A stretch of 64,000 bases of DNA from Bettongia penicillata ogilbyi (GCA_023548195.1 JAJHZJ010000014.1:12128718-12192717), one strand, 5' to 3'. Numbered from the stretch's first letter, positions 12,600 through 22,999 are shown. The notes: generated by a model from the sequence alone, not told the origin. Made by a program: numbers and translations.

Positions 12600-12627
12600 G
12601 GATTCGTCACAGCAATTTAACACTGTG
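12600..12627 (+). promoter_or_regulatory. 5' 12-RSS of D segment 1 (weak nonamer)
   Basis: A perfect heptamer CACTGTG lies at 12,621-12,627, directly against the D. At 12-bp spacing the nonamer is GGATTCGTC (12,600-12,608), a poor match (4 of 9) to GGTTTTTGT. At 13-bp spacing it would be AGGATTCGT (5 of 9). Confidence 0.55.
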
Positions 12628-12638
12628 TAACTGGATTG
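12628..12638 (+). CDS. IGH D segment 1 (11 bp, DQ52-like)
   Basis: TAACTGGATTG sits exactly between inverted perfect heptamers CACTGTG (12,621-12,627) and CACAGTG (12,639-12,645). The 3' side has a 12-bp spacer and an 8-of-9 nonamer. D segments supply the centre of heavy-chain CDR3 and are joined by RAG to a JH and then a VH. The readable frames give NWI or TGL; the remaining frame starts with a stop. The length and the core AACTGG recall the short conserved mammalian D (human IGHD7-27, CTAACTGGGGA), but that D normally lies just 5' of the JH cluster, whereas this one is the most 5' D in the window and 39 kb from the first JH. The resemblance may be chance. The weak 5' nonamer could limit V-to-DJ joining. 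Confidence 0.75.
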
Positions 12639-12666
12639 CACAGTGTCAATTCCAATTACAAAAACT
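12639..12666 (+). promoter_or_regulatory. 3' 12-RSS of D segment 1
   Basis: Heptamer CACAGTG at 12,639-12,645 (7 of 7), 12-bp spacer at 12,646-12,657, nonamer ACAAAAACT at 12,658-12,666 (8 of 9 to ACAAAAACC). It is the best RSS in the window and has the polarity needed for D-to-JH joining with a 23-RSS. Confidence 0.85.
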
Positions 12667-12904
12667 CAGGCAGCAGCTGGCAGGAGAATATGCCTGTATT
12701 ATAATAGCATAGGAAGTACTATGCCTTCAAAAATGAGCAAAATGTTGAGAATTTAAAAGCAGAATACCAAATACTGCTTTTTAACACCATATCACTCAGA
12801 ATCTACCAAAAGAGCTTCACAGTTCCTTTTAAGAATTGTCAGAAGTCTCTCACTAATTTTGCGTGAAGTTTTTCAATATCGCTTGCCCCATGAGTAATCA
12901 GTCA

Positions 12905-13860
12905 ACAAACTTTTAGTTATGAAGCGTTTATTAAGTGTTTCCTCTGGGCCAGGAACATTATAATTGTTCTCTTGGCTCTGTTTGCTTCATTCTTCATCAG
13001 TTCATATAAGTCTTTCCAAGTTTCTCTGAAAGCCTCTCTATCATTTCTTACATCATAATAGTGTCCTAATACATTATGCTAAGCACTGGGGATGTAAAAA
13101 GAGGCAAAAGACAGTATCAGCCTTCAAGAAGCTCATAGTTGATGGGTGAAACAACAAGCAAACAAATAAATGCAAGCAAGCCATATACAAGATAAACAGG
13201 AAATAATAAAGGAAAGGAAGTAGAATTAAGAGAAAAGCTTCCTATAGAAGATGAGATTTTAGTTATGATAAAAGAAACCAGAGAGGTCAGTAGTCAGAGT
13301 AAATGGGCAAAGAGAATTCCAGGCATAGGGAAGAGCCAAAGAGAGTTCTTGAATGTCTCGGTCATGGAACAGTCAGGAGACCAAGGTCACTAGATTAAAG
13401 ATGATTCAGCAAATAACATGTAAGAAGACAGGAAAGGTTGGGAGGGTGCTAGATTATGCCAAACATAAGCATTTTATATTTGCTCCTGAAGGCAAAAGGA
13501 AACCACTGGAGTTTATTGATTGGGGGTTGACATGATCAGGCTTGAATTTTAGGAAAATCAGTTTTAGTAATTGAGTGGAAGATGGATTGGAGTGGTGATA
13601 AACTTGAGACAGGCAGACCTATGAGAAGGATATTGCAATAAATCCAAGCATAAGGTGACAAGGGCTTGAACCAGAGTGATGGCACTGTCAGAGGAGAGAC
13701 AGATCATGTTGGAGAGACCTTGTAAAGGTGAAATCAACAGACCTTGGCTACAGCACAGATATGGAGGTGAGAGATGGTGAGATTGTGAGCATAAGGAACT
13801 GAAGGTATTAGTTCACAGGAGAATTCTAGAGTCTCTAACAAGACGAGAAATGTAAGGGGC
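12905..13860 (+). repeat. Dispersed repeat (same family as 29,335-30,150)
   Basis: It starts with the 'gtttattaagtgtttcctctgggccagg' type of sequence found at many mammalian repeat starts. It continues through 'aagctcatagttgatgg', 'gaattccaggca', 'ttgctcctgaaggcaaaagg' and 'cactggagtttattgattggggg'. The copy at 29,335-30,150 has the same order of blocks. I recognise the family as interspersed but cannot name it safely. An antisense L1 scrap (12,963-13,072) is inserted near its 5' end. Confidence 0.65.
12963..13072 (-). mobile_element. Tiny antisense L1 3' fragment
   Basis: On the minus strand this reads like the L1 end at 11,650-11,760 (agaggctttcagagaaacttgg, gaagcaaacagagccaagag). ACATTAT occurs on both sides (about 12,956 and 13,070), consistent with a short target-site duplication inside the host repeat. 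Confidence 0.65.
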
Positions 13861-14700
13861 AACTGTCTTCTAGGCTCTTCTTCCATAGACCCTGGTGTAA
13901 AATGAATGGAGATAATTAAGATTACAATGGCATAATGAGCTTTCCAGGAAGCAAATTAAACAATTTTGACCCAGGAATGAGTCCCATCTCCAGGTTTTCT
14001 TCTCTCTGAGCCAGGCTGCACTCAGTCTAGGCATGATGCTAATATCTGTTTCACTATAGAGATACCATAATATTCACACAATGAAAAACACTGGATATGA
14101 ACTTTCCCCTAAACTAGCCCATGGAGCCAGGGCTACTGATACCTTAGAAAGCTCAGAGCCCAGTTATCTAGAAAGGTGAGCTGCAGCCCAGTGTGCCTCT
14201 CTCCCCCAACTGCAGAAACTTGTTGAAAATATGGTCCAAAGCTTCTCTCAAACCCATTTGTCTGAAGAATGGTGAGAAATAACAGGAAGCAATGCAATGT
14301 GATCTGGTTCTGGGAACTGGTTGTTCTATAAATATGTCTCTGTGGCAGAGTTTCTTACCTTTTTTTTGCATTTCTCATGGACTTCTTTTTGTAATGTGGT
14401 GAAAATAGTGCAATTAAATTCATAAATTAAAAAGTATATTGGAAAAGGGAAATAATTATATTGAAATAAAATTGTCAAGATATTTTTGAAAAATGTTCAT
14501 AGACCCCCTGAATTTTATGGGGTTTATGTGAGGCTTTCTTTGAAGTTGGGAAATAAATGATGGGATTTAGTCAAGATTGTTTTACCTTCCAGAATAAAGT
14601 GTATAGAGAAATTAAAAAAATATATTTCTGTTTCAAGAGTGAATCTGTCTAATGAACTCAATCACTTTTCACACCAGGGGTCAGGCTAGGTTAACAAAGA
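13861..14700. other. No gene recognised
   Basis: I see no coding segment, RSS pair or clear repeat here. A D-like arrangement near 14,052-14,085 (cactata...cacaatg) lacks nonamers and was not accepted. Confidence 0.5.
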
Positions 14701-14708
14701 CTAAGGGA

Positions 14709-14736
14709 TGTTTATGACCTGTTGTGTGTCACTGTG
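14709..14736 (+). promoter_or_regulatory. 5' 12-RSS of D segment 2
   Basis: Nonamer TGTTTATGA (14,709-14,717; 6 of 9 to GGTTTTTGT), 12-bp spacer, heptamer CACTGTG (14,730-14,736; perfect). Confidence 0.8.
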
Positions 14737-14759
14737 ATAATTACGGGAGCTGGTATTTC
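14737..14759 (+). CDS. IGH D segment 2 (23 bp)
   Basis: The 23-bp segment lies between perfect heptamers CACTGTG (14,730-14,736) and CACAGTG (14,760-14,766). Both sides have a 12-bp spacer and a 6-of-9 nonamer. Frame 3 reads NYGSWYF, the Tyr/Gly/Ser-rich hydrophilic frame typical of D segments. Frame 1 is open (IITGAGI) and frame 2 begins with a stop. It is the longest and best-formed member of the three-unit D group (D2, D3, D4), whose 3' flanks are clearly homologous (ctgaactgagagcctaatg here; ctggactgagaaactaatg after D3). Confidence 0.88.
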
Positions 14760-14787
14760 CACAGTGACAAATTCTGAATCTAAAACT
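14760..14787 (+). promoter_or_regulatory. 3' 12-RSS of D segment 2
   Basis: Heptamer CACAGTG (14,760-14,766), 12-bp spacer starting ACAAATTC, nonamer TCTAAAACT (14,779-14,787; 6 of 9). Confidence 0.8.
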
Positions 14788-15159
14788 TCCTCTAAAATAT
14801 AAATAGAGCTGAACTGAGAGCCTAATGCTACTCTATTCTCACTTGAGTATGGTTAAATATAATTTTTCAGGTCACTTAAGCAGTTAATATTTATTCTGCC
14901 ATTTGTATGAACACCAATGAGAGAGTGGAATATAATATGATGGGGGTAGGAAAATAAAGCTTTATAAATGAATCTGTTAAGACTCTGGAAAAAGAAAATG
15001 ACTTAGCTTAGCCAGAGACTTCCTTCATGATAGATCTTGGCCTACATGCAGTTCTGAAAGTTAATGGAGCCAGTTATCAAAAGGGTCCCTGGGCTGAAAT
15101 GTCCAAGAATAAAAGGAAAAGACCCAGGTGTAATCCTGGAGTGATTTGTGAACTTGTGC

Positions 15160-15260
15160 TTTTCTGTATGTAAATCCTTGCTCAGGCACCCACAGGGTCA
15201 AATCAGGCAAACAGAACAATGCAAAGAGAAAGATTTCACATCTCTTTCTCTCTCTTTCAC

Positions 15261-15315
<55 letters not shown>

Positions 15316-15375
15316 TATACAGTACACTCAGGGATAGGTACACATGAGTATGCATACCAAACATAAGCAAAGGCA
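15160..15375 (+). repeat. Local duplication, copy 1 (sister at 17,212-17,370)
   Basis: Blocks such as 'atgtaaatccttg(c/t)(t/c)cagg', 'cacagggtca', 'cagaacaatgcaa' and 'cagggataggtacacatga' recur in the same order at 17,212-17,370. The offset of about 2.05 kb shows that a region containing D3 and D4 arose by, or took part in, a larger tandem duplication. Confidence 0.75.
15241..15312. repeat. (CT)n(CA)n microsatellite
   Basis: A run of CT dinucleotides passes directly into a run of CA dinucleotides. It lies inside the local duplication and has no comparable expansion in the sister copy at 17,300. Confidence 0.95.
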
Positions 15376-15544
15376 CATAAACCTATGGGCTGCTAAATAG
15401 TGCAGTGCCTGAATTTCCATGGGTTGCAATCTTCTCATGTGTAAAATCAAGGATTTGAAAAATGACCTTTTTGGTCTCTTTCAGCTCTGAGTCTATGATT
15501 AGTGATCTTTGGTTCCCGTTAGCTCAGTATCAAGAGCTATGAGA

Positions 15545-15572
15545 TGATTTTGACTTAGTCTGTGTCACTGTG
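15545..15572 (+). promoter_or_regulatory. 5' 12-RSS of D segment 3
   Basis: Nonamer TGATTTTGA (15,545-15,553; 6 of 9), 12-bp spacer, perfect heptamer CACTGTG (15,566-15,572). Confidence 0.8.
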
Positions 15573-15586
15573 GATATGGTAACTAC
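15573..15586 (+). CDS. IGH D segment 3 (14 bp)
   Basis: GATATGGTAACTAC lies between perfect heptamers CACTGTG (15,566-15,572) and CACAGTG (15,587-15,593), both with 12-bp-type RSSs. The frame TAT GGT AAC TAC gives YGNY, a typical D reading. The first frame gives DMVT and the second contains a stop. The 3' nonamer TCTAAAAGG (15,606-15,614) matches the consensus at 5 of 9. It is the middle unit of the D array. Confidence 0.85.
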
Positions 15587-15614
15587 CACAGTGACAAACA
15601 CTAATTCTAAAAGG
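15587..15614 (+). promoter_or_regulatory. 3' 12-RSS of D segment 3
   Basis: Perfect heptamer CACAGTG, 12-bp spacer beginning ACAAACAC, nonamer TCTAAAAGG (5 of 9). Confidence 0.75.
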
Positions 15615-16046
15615 TTCTCTTGTGGCAACAAATTGGAAAAAAACAACCCTCTCCCTTGGAAAAACAGGATTGTGGAGGGCTGGACTGAGAAACTAATGTA
15701 ACTTCAACCTGAAGACCAGCAGAAGACTGTTGGAAACTATTTTTCCATCCTCTTCAACCTCTAATATTCACCAAGTCATTTATCTGAATAGACATATAAG
15801 AAATGAAAGGTATGTGACAGGATTAAGACTAAAGGAGCTGTCAGGACTGGACTCTGTAGTCAGGATGAAAAACAACTGATCTACTGGATTATAGAGGTTT
15901 CCCCTTGGTATAGCACACCGTTTTCATATTTCCAGGAGCTAGTCACTGCTCTGCAACCAGAATGAAATTTCAGTGCAAGAGCATGAGTCCAGAACCATGG
16001 CTCCCTTCCCCGTAGAAGTCATTTTAGCCTGATTTGTTTTGTTGTG

Positions 16047-16063
16047 GATGCAATAGGGATTAC
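16047..16063 (+). pseudogene. IGH D segment 4 (17 bp), degenerate RSSs
   Basis: GATGCAATAGGGATTAC occupies the D position of the third array unit. Frame 3 gives CNRDY, frame 1 DAIGI, and frame 2 has a stop. The 5' heptamer TGTTGTG (16,040-16,046) matches at 4 of 7 but keeps the coding-side GTG. The 3' heptamer CACAGCG (16,064-16,070) keeps CAC, with one mismatch. Its nonamer is CCTAAACAT after an 11-bp spacer, or CTAAACATT after 12 bp. RAG depends most on the three coding-proximal heptamer bases, so residual joining at the 3' side is conceivable. The 5' side looks dead, so I call it a likely non-functional D. Confidence 0.65.
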
Positions 16064-16422
16064 CACAGCGAAAAAATCAGTCCTAAACATTTCCCTGGGG
16101 CAGACAAGTCTGCAAATAAAGTTATAACAACATTCCCTAGCTAGAAAAGACCTAGGGTTTCAGAAGACTAAGCTGAACAGCCAGATGCCTAAACCTCTTC
16201 AACTTGAGACCTTACAGAGATGACTTTTGAGGCTTCAACTTCACAAACTTTTCATCTCTTTCTGATCCCCTAGCTATGTCTCTGAACCATGCAGCACTTT
16301 TGCAGTTTACTCAAGGAGGTAAGAACCAAGAGAGCAATGAGACTAACACAATGGTACATTTTCCCTCTTCTCAGGGAGGCTGCAATAAATCCTTAACAAG
16401 CATTACTGAGTACAGACTATAG

Positions 16423-16645
16423 ATGTGTGTATGTATATGTGTGTGTATATATATATGTGTGGGCATGTATACATATATACACATGCATGCGCATATACAT
16501 ACATGTGTGCACACATGCACATATATGTGTGAGTATGTATACATGTATATATACACATATGTGTATATATACATATATAATCTGTGCTCAGTTATGCTGA
16601 ATACAAGCACACATATATACATGTGTATATGTGTGCGTATGTGTG

Positions 16646-16686
<41 letters not shown>
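16423..16686. repeat. (TG/TA/CA)n microsatellite
   Basis: About 260 bases of alternating purine-pyrimidine sequence ending in a pure CA run at 16,658-16,684. The open Tyr/His/Val/Cys frames across it are low-complexity artefacts. Confidence 0.95.
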
Positions 16687-16687
<1 letters not shown>

Positions 16688-17211
16688 TATACAGTATAAA
16701 TGCTGAGAGAAAGAAAAAACAGACAGAAAGCCAGGAAGAATTTACACTGATGCCCACCTCAGATATCTCTCCAGTATCCGAGTATTCATCTAGTTATAAA
16801 CCTCTCTCCTCCAGAAAATAAAATAGAAGAAACATAGCATGAATTCAACCCAGGAATTGAAACACTTGGGAAAGAGTGAGCCAAGGCCATTGTCTCCCAT
16901 ACTTTCCGAATGACTTTTCATTGATGGCAGCATATATTCTCATTTACATTTTTCGTTAAGCTAGCACTAAGTTTGGAATTGACTGGAATAGAAACAAATC
17001 TCTAATCATGGAGAATGAGCTAAAACTACAGTAAGAAGTATTTAGGTAAGCTAAAAGTATGAATTTCTCCTGATACCTTCCCCCTCTTTAGACTACTCTT
17101 CTTTGCTCCTAATCAGTCTTTCCATTTCTTCTATCTTGTCCTCTCCTCTTTTTTCTTCTTCTCTTCCTGTATCATCCTCCCTCCCCATTTTAGATCTCTA
17201 TGTTAAGATGA

Positions 17212-17370
17212 TTTTCTATATGTAAATCCTTGTCCAGGGAGGCACAGGGTCATGATCAGGGAAACAGAACATGCAAGGAGAAACAATGGACATATATCTC
17301 ACACACATTAATATACATTTATACAATCAGGGATGGAGACACATGATCATACATATTAGACATAATCATA
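17212..17370 (+). repeat. Local duplication, copy 2
   Basis: This is the sister of 15,160-15,375 without the CT/CA expansion. The expected D position about 350-400 bp further on (17,560-17,640) holds no heptamer pair, so any fourth array unit has been lost or disrupted, perhaps by the SINE at 17,365. Confidence 0.7.
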
Positions 17371-17500
17371 GGCCTCTGTTTCCTGTTCTGTAAAATGAGC
17401 TGTGGAAGGAAGGCAAACCACTCCAATATCTTTTCGAAGAAAACCCCAAATGGAGTCACAAAGAATCAGACACAGCTGAAAAATGACTGAACAAAACATA
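17365..17500 (+). mobile_element. tRNA-derived SINE, 3' part
   Basis: Plus-strand tail half of the family at 8,600: 'ctgttctgtaaaatgagctg', 'ggcaaaccactccaatatc', 'cacaaagaatcagacacagctgaaaaatgactgaacaa'. Confidence 0.8.
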
Positions 17501-18865
17501 AGCCATAAAGATCATGGAAGTCGTTCTGTCAGAATGTTAGTTAGAATGACTTTCCTTCATAAATGAGAATGTGGCCTTTCCAGGACTGAGCTAATGGTAC
17601 TATGATCAGATCTATGAATGAGCTATGGTCACTAGAAGTAGCAGACTAATTTCTATCTCCAACACTCTCTGCAGGAGTAACAACCTGCTACTCTAACACT
17701 ATTTCAATGAACCATAATAGGACTGCTCACCTGAAGCTGTAACATATATAACAATAAGCCCAGATATCAGCTATTCACCATGCTTTTCCTTTTCAGAAAA
17801 AGAAGATTTTTCTATCCAATACCTCCTTATAGATCAGGCATTACATTTTTGATCTTTATAACAATGCTTACAAGCTACATCCCACTTAGAGCAGTCAGAT
17901 GGAAAATTTACCTTTCTGGGCTTTGACCTTCAGTATCCCTGTTCCTCCATGAATTTCCAGTAACTCTATACCACCCTGGAAGATATATGTCTCAACTTGA
18001 ACCAGGAGAATTAGTTTTAGGAAAACCTAAAAATTCTAATAACTTGAGCAGGAAATGTTTTTTACCCATTGGACTCTCTTTTCCTTCCTCAGAGAAAACA
18101 GATAAGTGAAAGGGTTTCAGATAAGAGGAAGGGTGTCAAAATGCAAAGTCCTCCTTACTTTCTCCTCTTCCTCTTTAAAGCCATATCTCTCACCAAAAGC
18201 TGTTTTCACAATTCATGGAAAAGAAGCTATGTAAAACATTTGAAATCCAGAGCAGGAAGCATTGGTTATGACAAATAGTATTTATTGAGTATCAACCACC
18301 TTGCAGGGACAATATTCAAATTCTTTTGAAAAAAACATATAAGAGTTCTATCATTCCCTTTTCTATTTCTTTACTATTTATTTCATTGACCAAAGAGGAT
18401 CTTCTAATCATAGTGATTAATAAAAAAAAAAAATCTTTGAGGACCACAGACCATTACAGGATCTAAATAATTTAGATTATGTGAGACCATCCGAATTTCA
18501 AATATTCTGTCACATTGCCTCCATAAACCAAAAGACCAAAAGTTCTCTGTCAAATAGAATCACAAAATCTCAGAGACAAAGAGGACCCAAGAAGTAACTG
18601 GTTCTGATCTAAACTTAAAAAGAATACAGTTGTAAAGACCAGGGCTCAGGGTTCAGAGAACTGAGCTAAAGAACTAAACCTCTTCCTCTAAACATAATCA
18701 CCTAATAAATCTGGACACTGAAGTGAAGGGAACCAGGGATCATAGGATCACATACCTAAAGCTAGAAGGGACTTCAGAGGACATTAAGTATAGCTCCTTG
18801 GTTTTATACATGAAGAAACTGATACTGATTGAAGTTAAGTGATCTGAACAGTCAGAAATCATCCT
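17501..18865. other. No gene recognised; one MIR-like patch
   Basis: I see no RSS pair or exon. About 18,735-18,850 (cataggatcacatacctaaagctagaagggac...gaagaaactgatactgattgaag) looks like an old MIR-type SINE. The small open frame at 18,069-18,278 has no recognisable features. Confidence 0.5.
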
Positions 18866-18869
18866 GAGG

Positions 18870-21445
18870 AAGGTAGAGCCATGATAGTAGAGTAAAAGTA
18901 GGAATTTGCCTTAGTTCTCCCCAAAACCCCACCAATAATTTTTTTAAATGACTCTAAAGAAATTCTAGAGCACAGAACCACAAAAAAAAATGAAGTGAAA
19001 CACACCAAAGATAACTTGGAAGGTCGGCAGGAAAAGTCTGTTTCATTATGTTGAGAGAGCAGAGCAGGCTACACCGGTGCACACTGGACCTCAGAAAATC
19101 CAGAGTAGGCCTCAGAGAACTCAATCACTGGGAGCAGTGGAGGTTTCTAGACTTCCAGACTTCTCAGCCCACAGATGCCAGAGACAACTTAGAAGGTTAG
19201 TAGGAAAGTTCAGTTGGACGTGGGTGAAAGAGGAACACAGTCAAGGCCCAGCCCTAGCACAGCCCTGATCCTAGCATACCAGAAGCAGGCCTCAGGAGTG
19301 ACTAAATTACATGTGACAGTGGCTGGTTCCAGAGGTCTCAGCCCATAGATACTAAAGGGATCAAACGACAGGTCAGAAGGAGATTAAAGGGGTCCTGTTG
19401 CTAGCACTGAGGCAGAATTCTGTTGCTTTGCCCATACTTGGATCTGAGTCATAGTCCTGGGTGGCAGTCTTGGGGTGAGGAGAAGCACTAACATAGAAGA
19501 GCTTCTCACAACAGTGGAGAGGGGACAATCCTCAAAGTTCCAGATCAGAAAAGAGTGTTTGTGGTTGCTCACAGTCAAGGAAAGAAGCAAGCACCTCTCC
19601 TTAGATCATACCACCTTGGAAGAATTAAAAACTTACAGGTCTCTAGAAGTATCTCTGAAAACAGCTGAACCAAACCTCTGAAGTTTGGGGCAGTCCACCC
19701 TCCTTCCTGGAAGCAGAGCTCTACATTAACAAAGAGTTAAAAAGTCAATTAATAGGCTGAGGAAATCAGCAAACAACAGAAAAAACTTTACATAGAAAGT
19801 TATTATGATGACCAGGAAGATCATAGCAAAGTCAAAGTTCCTACATCTAAAGACTCAAAAAAAATATGAGTTGGTCATAGACCATGGGAGAACTCAAAAA
19901 GGATTTAGAGACAAATAGAAGAAGTAGAGGGAAAATTGGGAAGAGAAATGAGAGTGATGCAAGAAAATCACGAAAAATGAGGCAACAGTTTGGTGAAGGA
20001 GACCCACAAAAATGTTGAAGAAAATAACACCTTGAAAAACAGTCTATACCAAATGACAAAAGAGGTCAAAAAGCCAATGAGGAGAAGAACGCCTTTACAC
20101 AAAGCAAAATTAGCCAAATGGACAGGGAGGTATAAAAACTCACTGAAGAAAATAATTTCTTAAAAATTAAAATGGAGCAAATGGAAGCTAAAGAAAACAT
20201 GAGAAATCAAGAGATAAAACAAAACTAAAAATATGAAAAAAATAGGATACAATGTGAAATATCTCATTGGAAAAACAACTGATCCAGAAAACAGATCCAG
20301 GAGAGATAAATTAAAAATTATTTTACTAGCAGAAAGCCATCATCAAATAAAAAACCTTAGATATTATCTTTCAAGAAATTATCAAGGAAAAGTTCACTGA
20401 TATTTAAGAACACGCAAAATAGAAAATGAAAGTATCTGCCTATCACCTCCTGAAAGAGATCCCAAAATCAAAACTACCAGGAATATTACAGCCAAATTTC
20501 AGGGTTCCCAGGTCAATAAGAAAATACTATAAGCAGTCGGAAAGAAATAACTCAAGTATCATTCAGCCACAGTCAGGCTAACACAAGTTTTAGTAGTTGC
20601 TACTTTAAAGAATCAGAGGACCTGGATTATGATTTTCTGCAAGACAAAGGAGCTAAGAATTACAACCAAGAATCACCCACAAAGCAAAGTTGAATATAAT
20701 CTTTTAGGGTTGGGGAAGAAAGGGGGAATGGGTATTCAGGGAGATGGAGGAATTCCAAGCATTCTTGATGAAAAGATCAGAGCTGAACTAAAAATTTGAC
20801 TTTCAAATACAAGATTCAATAGAAGTATAAAAACATAAACGGGAAAAGTAAATCATAAAGGATTTAACAAGTTTAAGCTGTTTACACTTCTACACGTGAA
20901 GATGACATGCATAACTCATAAGAGCTGTATCATTATTAGGGTAGTTAGAAAGAGTATATCACAGCACACCTGTGAGTTGAATATGAAAGGATGATATGTA
21001 AAAAATAAAACTAAGGAATGAGCAAGATCTATGTTCTGGAAGAGAGAGAGAAAGGGAGAGGAAGAATGGGGTAAATTATCTCACATAAAAGAGGCAAGAA
21101 AAAGTTTTTCCAGTGGAGAGAAAGAGGAGGCAGGTGAGAGTGAAGCAGTGAACTTTACTCTCATCAGAACTGACTCAAAAAGTAAATAACATACACACTC
21201 CATTGGGTATAGGAATCTATCTTGTCCTACAGGAAAGTAGGAGGGGAAAGAGATAAGAAAAAAGGGGGTGATAGAAGGGAGGGAAGATTGGGGGAAGGAG
21301 AAGCAAAACACTTTTGAAGAGGGACAGGGTGAAAGGAAAGAATAAACAGGATGGGAGAATAGGATGGAGGGATATACAGTTAGCAGTAGTAACTGAATAA
21401 AAATTGAAGCAAATTTCTCTGATTGAGGTCTCATTTCTCAAACAC
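18870..21445 (+). mobile_element. Old HAL1-type element with decayed ORF1
   Basis: The element starts with a 'gtagagccatgatagtagagtaaaag'-like version of the HAL1 5' motif. The 5' region runs to about 19,860. ORF1 relics cover 19,880-20,815 (coiled-coil block 'gaaaataacaccttgaaaaac', RRM-start block 'agatccaggagagataaattaaaaatta', C-terminal block 'gaccagagctga' type). The purine-rich 3' region follows to about 21,440. Numerous stops and frameshifts mark an older insertion than copies A-C. Confidence 0.7.
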
Positions 21446-21599
21446 ATAGAGAACTGATTAGAGAGACTGATTCAAATTTATAAAAATAGAGAACTGATTC
21501 AAATTTATAAAAATAAGAGGCTTTCATCAATTGATAAATGATCAAAAAAATATGATCACTTTTCAGATGAGATAATCAAAGCTATCTACATTAGAAAGA

Positions 21600-22033
21600 G
21601 ATAGTTTGCCCACCACAGAAAGAAACATCTCTCTGGTAGCTATGTGATTGGGAGAGAGTACTGAAGAATCTCAAGGTCCTACTTCAGCTGTATCCTCAAC
21701 TAAGGGGTGGATGTCTATTACCTCATACACCCCACATAAAATTATCTCCATTTTCTGATCATGGAATGTATGTTGAAGTATGTTTAGGAGGAAGGAACAC
21801 ACCAAGGAGCGTTATGGAGGACTAGAAATATTGTAACCCAGAGGACTGGGACCAATCCCAGGTCTAAAGGGAGGAAAAAAGTGTCACTAAAGGTATTTAA
21901 ATTTGCTCTTGTTTTTGCACTGTGTCTATTCTCTGTGGACAGCACCCACAGTTTGAGATGTGTAGAATAAACCACCTTCTTCTGCCCATTCTGTCTTTGA
22001 GTTATTTTAATGAGAGTGGTCTGTTTCCAGCAA
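21600..22033 (+). mobile_element. Solo LTR (endogenous retrovirus), tentative
   Basis: A block of about 430 bp interrupts the old L1 at a point where L1 copies normally run on ('ctataatcatatgaaaaa'). Its 3' half has LTR traits: a possible TATA-like 'ggtatttaaatt' (about 21,892), an AATAAA at about 21,967 followed by a short GT/T-rich stretch, and a terminal '...cca' region. Exact ends and target duplication are unclear. The inner sequence has no coding capacity. Confidence 0.55.
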
Positions 22034-22393
22034 TTATAATCATATGAAAAAATATTTTAACTCACTATTGTTTGGAGAAATGTAAATTAAAACAATTCTG
22101 AGGTACTGCCTCATAACTATTAGATAGCCTAATAGGACAGAAAAGACAAATGACAGATGTTGTAGGGGATGTGGGAAAAATCAGACGTTAATGACTTGTG
22201 GGAATTGTGAACTGATTCAACCATTGTGGAAAGCTATTTGTAACTATGCCTAAAGGGCAATAAAAACACATGTACCCTTTCACCTAGCAATACCACTACT
22301 AGGTCTGTATCCCAAGAGAGATTAAAAAGCAAAAAGGGAAAGGACCTCTATACACAAAAGTATTTACAGCAGCTCTTTTCTGATGGTAAATAA

Positions 22394-22690
22394 TTTGTTG
22401 TTGTGTGTTTGTCCTTCATTCTTGAACATGACATCAGGATAATGACATGACTTGCAGTTGATTTTGATTTGAATGAGGAAGGGTTGTTCAAGGTCACCAA
22501 CTTAACATTCTTCTTCAGAGTTGTCTAGGTCCAGTGGCCTAATATTCATCAGGCGCTTGGGAATGGCCAAGGATGCATGTGAGCCCCTTGGCATTTTAGA
22601 CTAACATCTTATCACATTCTTACTTTGAGTGAGATATACTCATTCAACGAATAGACCTATTTAAGTAGTCAAGGGAAGGCCCCTTAAAAA
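22394..22690 (-). mobile_element. RTE-tailed SINE, antisense
   Basis: The minus strand carries the tail 'gtcatgtca...cttcaagaatgaaggacaaacacaca' and the 'gatgaatattaggccactgga' segment. These are the same family marks as at 28,195-28,545, 31,500-31,765, 40,890-41,175 and 43,497-43,975. A second partial antisense copy follows at about 23,000-23,090. Confidence 0.75.
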
Positions 22691-22999
22691 ATCAAACTGG
22701 GAGGGAAGACTCTAAGAGTTCCTGGCTAAAAAAAAAAACAAAAAACAGTTACTATATTAGTATTTACAATCACTCTGCCCTTGGTGAGTAGGGACCTGTT
22801 GTCCAACCTATGAGCTCCAGAGTGAATTGGGTTTAAGGTTTAATCTTTGAGCAAGGAATCTAACCAGTAAACCCAAATGAAAAAGGCAGCTTCTGGTCCT
22901 GGAAGCGTACCTTCCCCTCAGAAGAGCACCCCAGACCAGAGCAGAGAGGAGAAGGAAAGAGAGGAAAGGGGAGGGGAAGAGCTGCTGTTCACTCACAGG

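Larger units (their letters stand above)
14700..16215 (+). repeat. Tandem D-unit array (three diverged units)
   Basis: Three units, each D plus its RSSs plus roughly 150 bp of 3' flank, can be aligned by eye at about 14,700-14,860, 15,540-15,720 and 16,020-16,215. Shared blocks are the 'attttgacttag' or 'attttagcctga' type 5' part, 'ttaccacag', 'tctaaaa' or 'cctaaac', and 'ctgaac...cctaa' followed by 'cttcaac(c/t)tgaagacc'. This indicates amplification of the D group by tandem duplication. Confidence 0.75.

Noticed and set aside
14041..14090. D-like arrangement cactata ... cacaatg
   Set aside because: Heptamers imperfect and no nonamer at 12 bp on either side.
16371..16821. Two 130-residue open frames on opposite strands
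   Set aside because: Same cause: a TG/TA/CA microsatellite occupies most of both frames.
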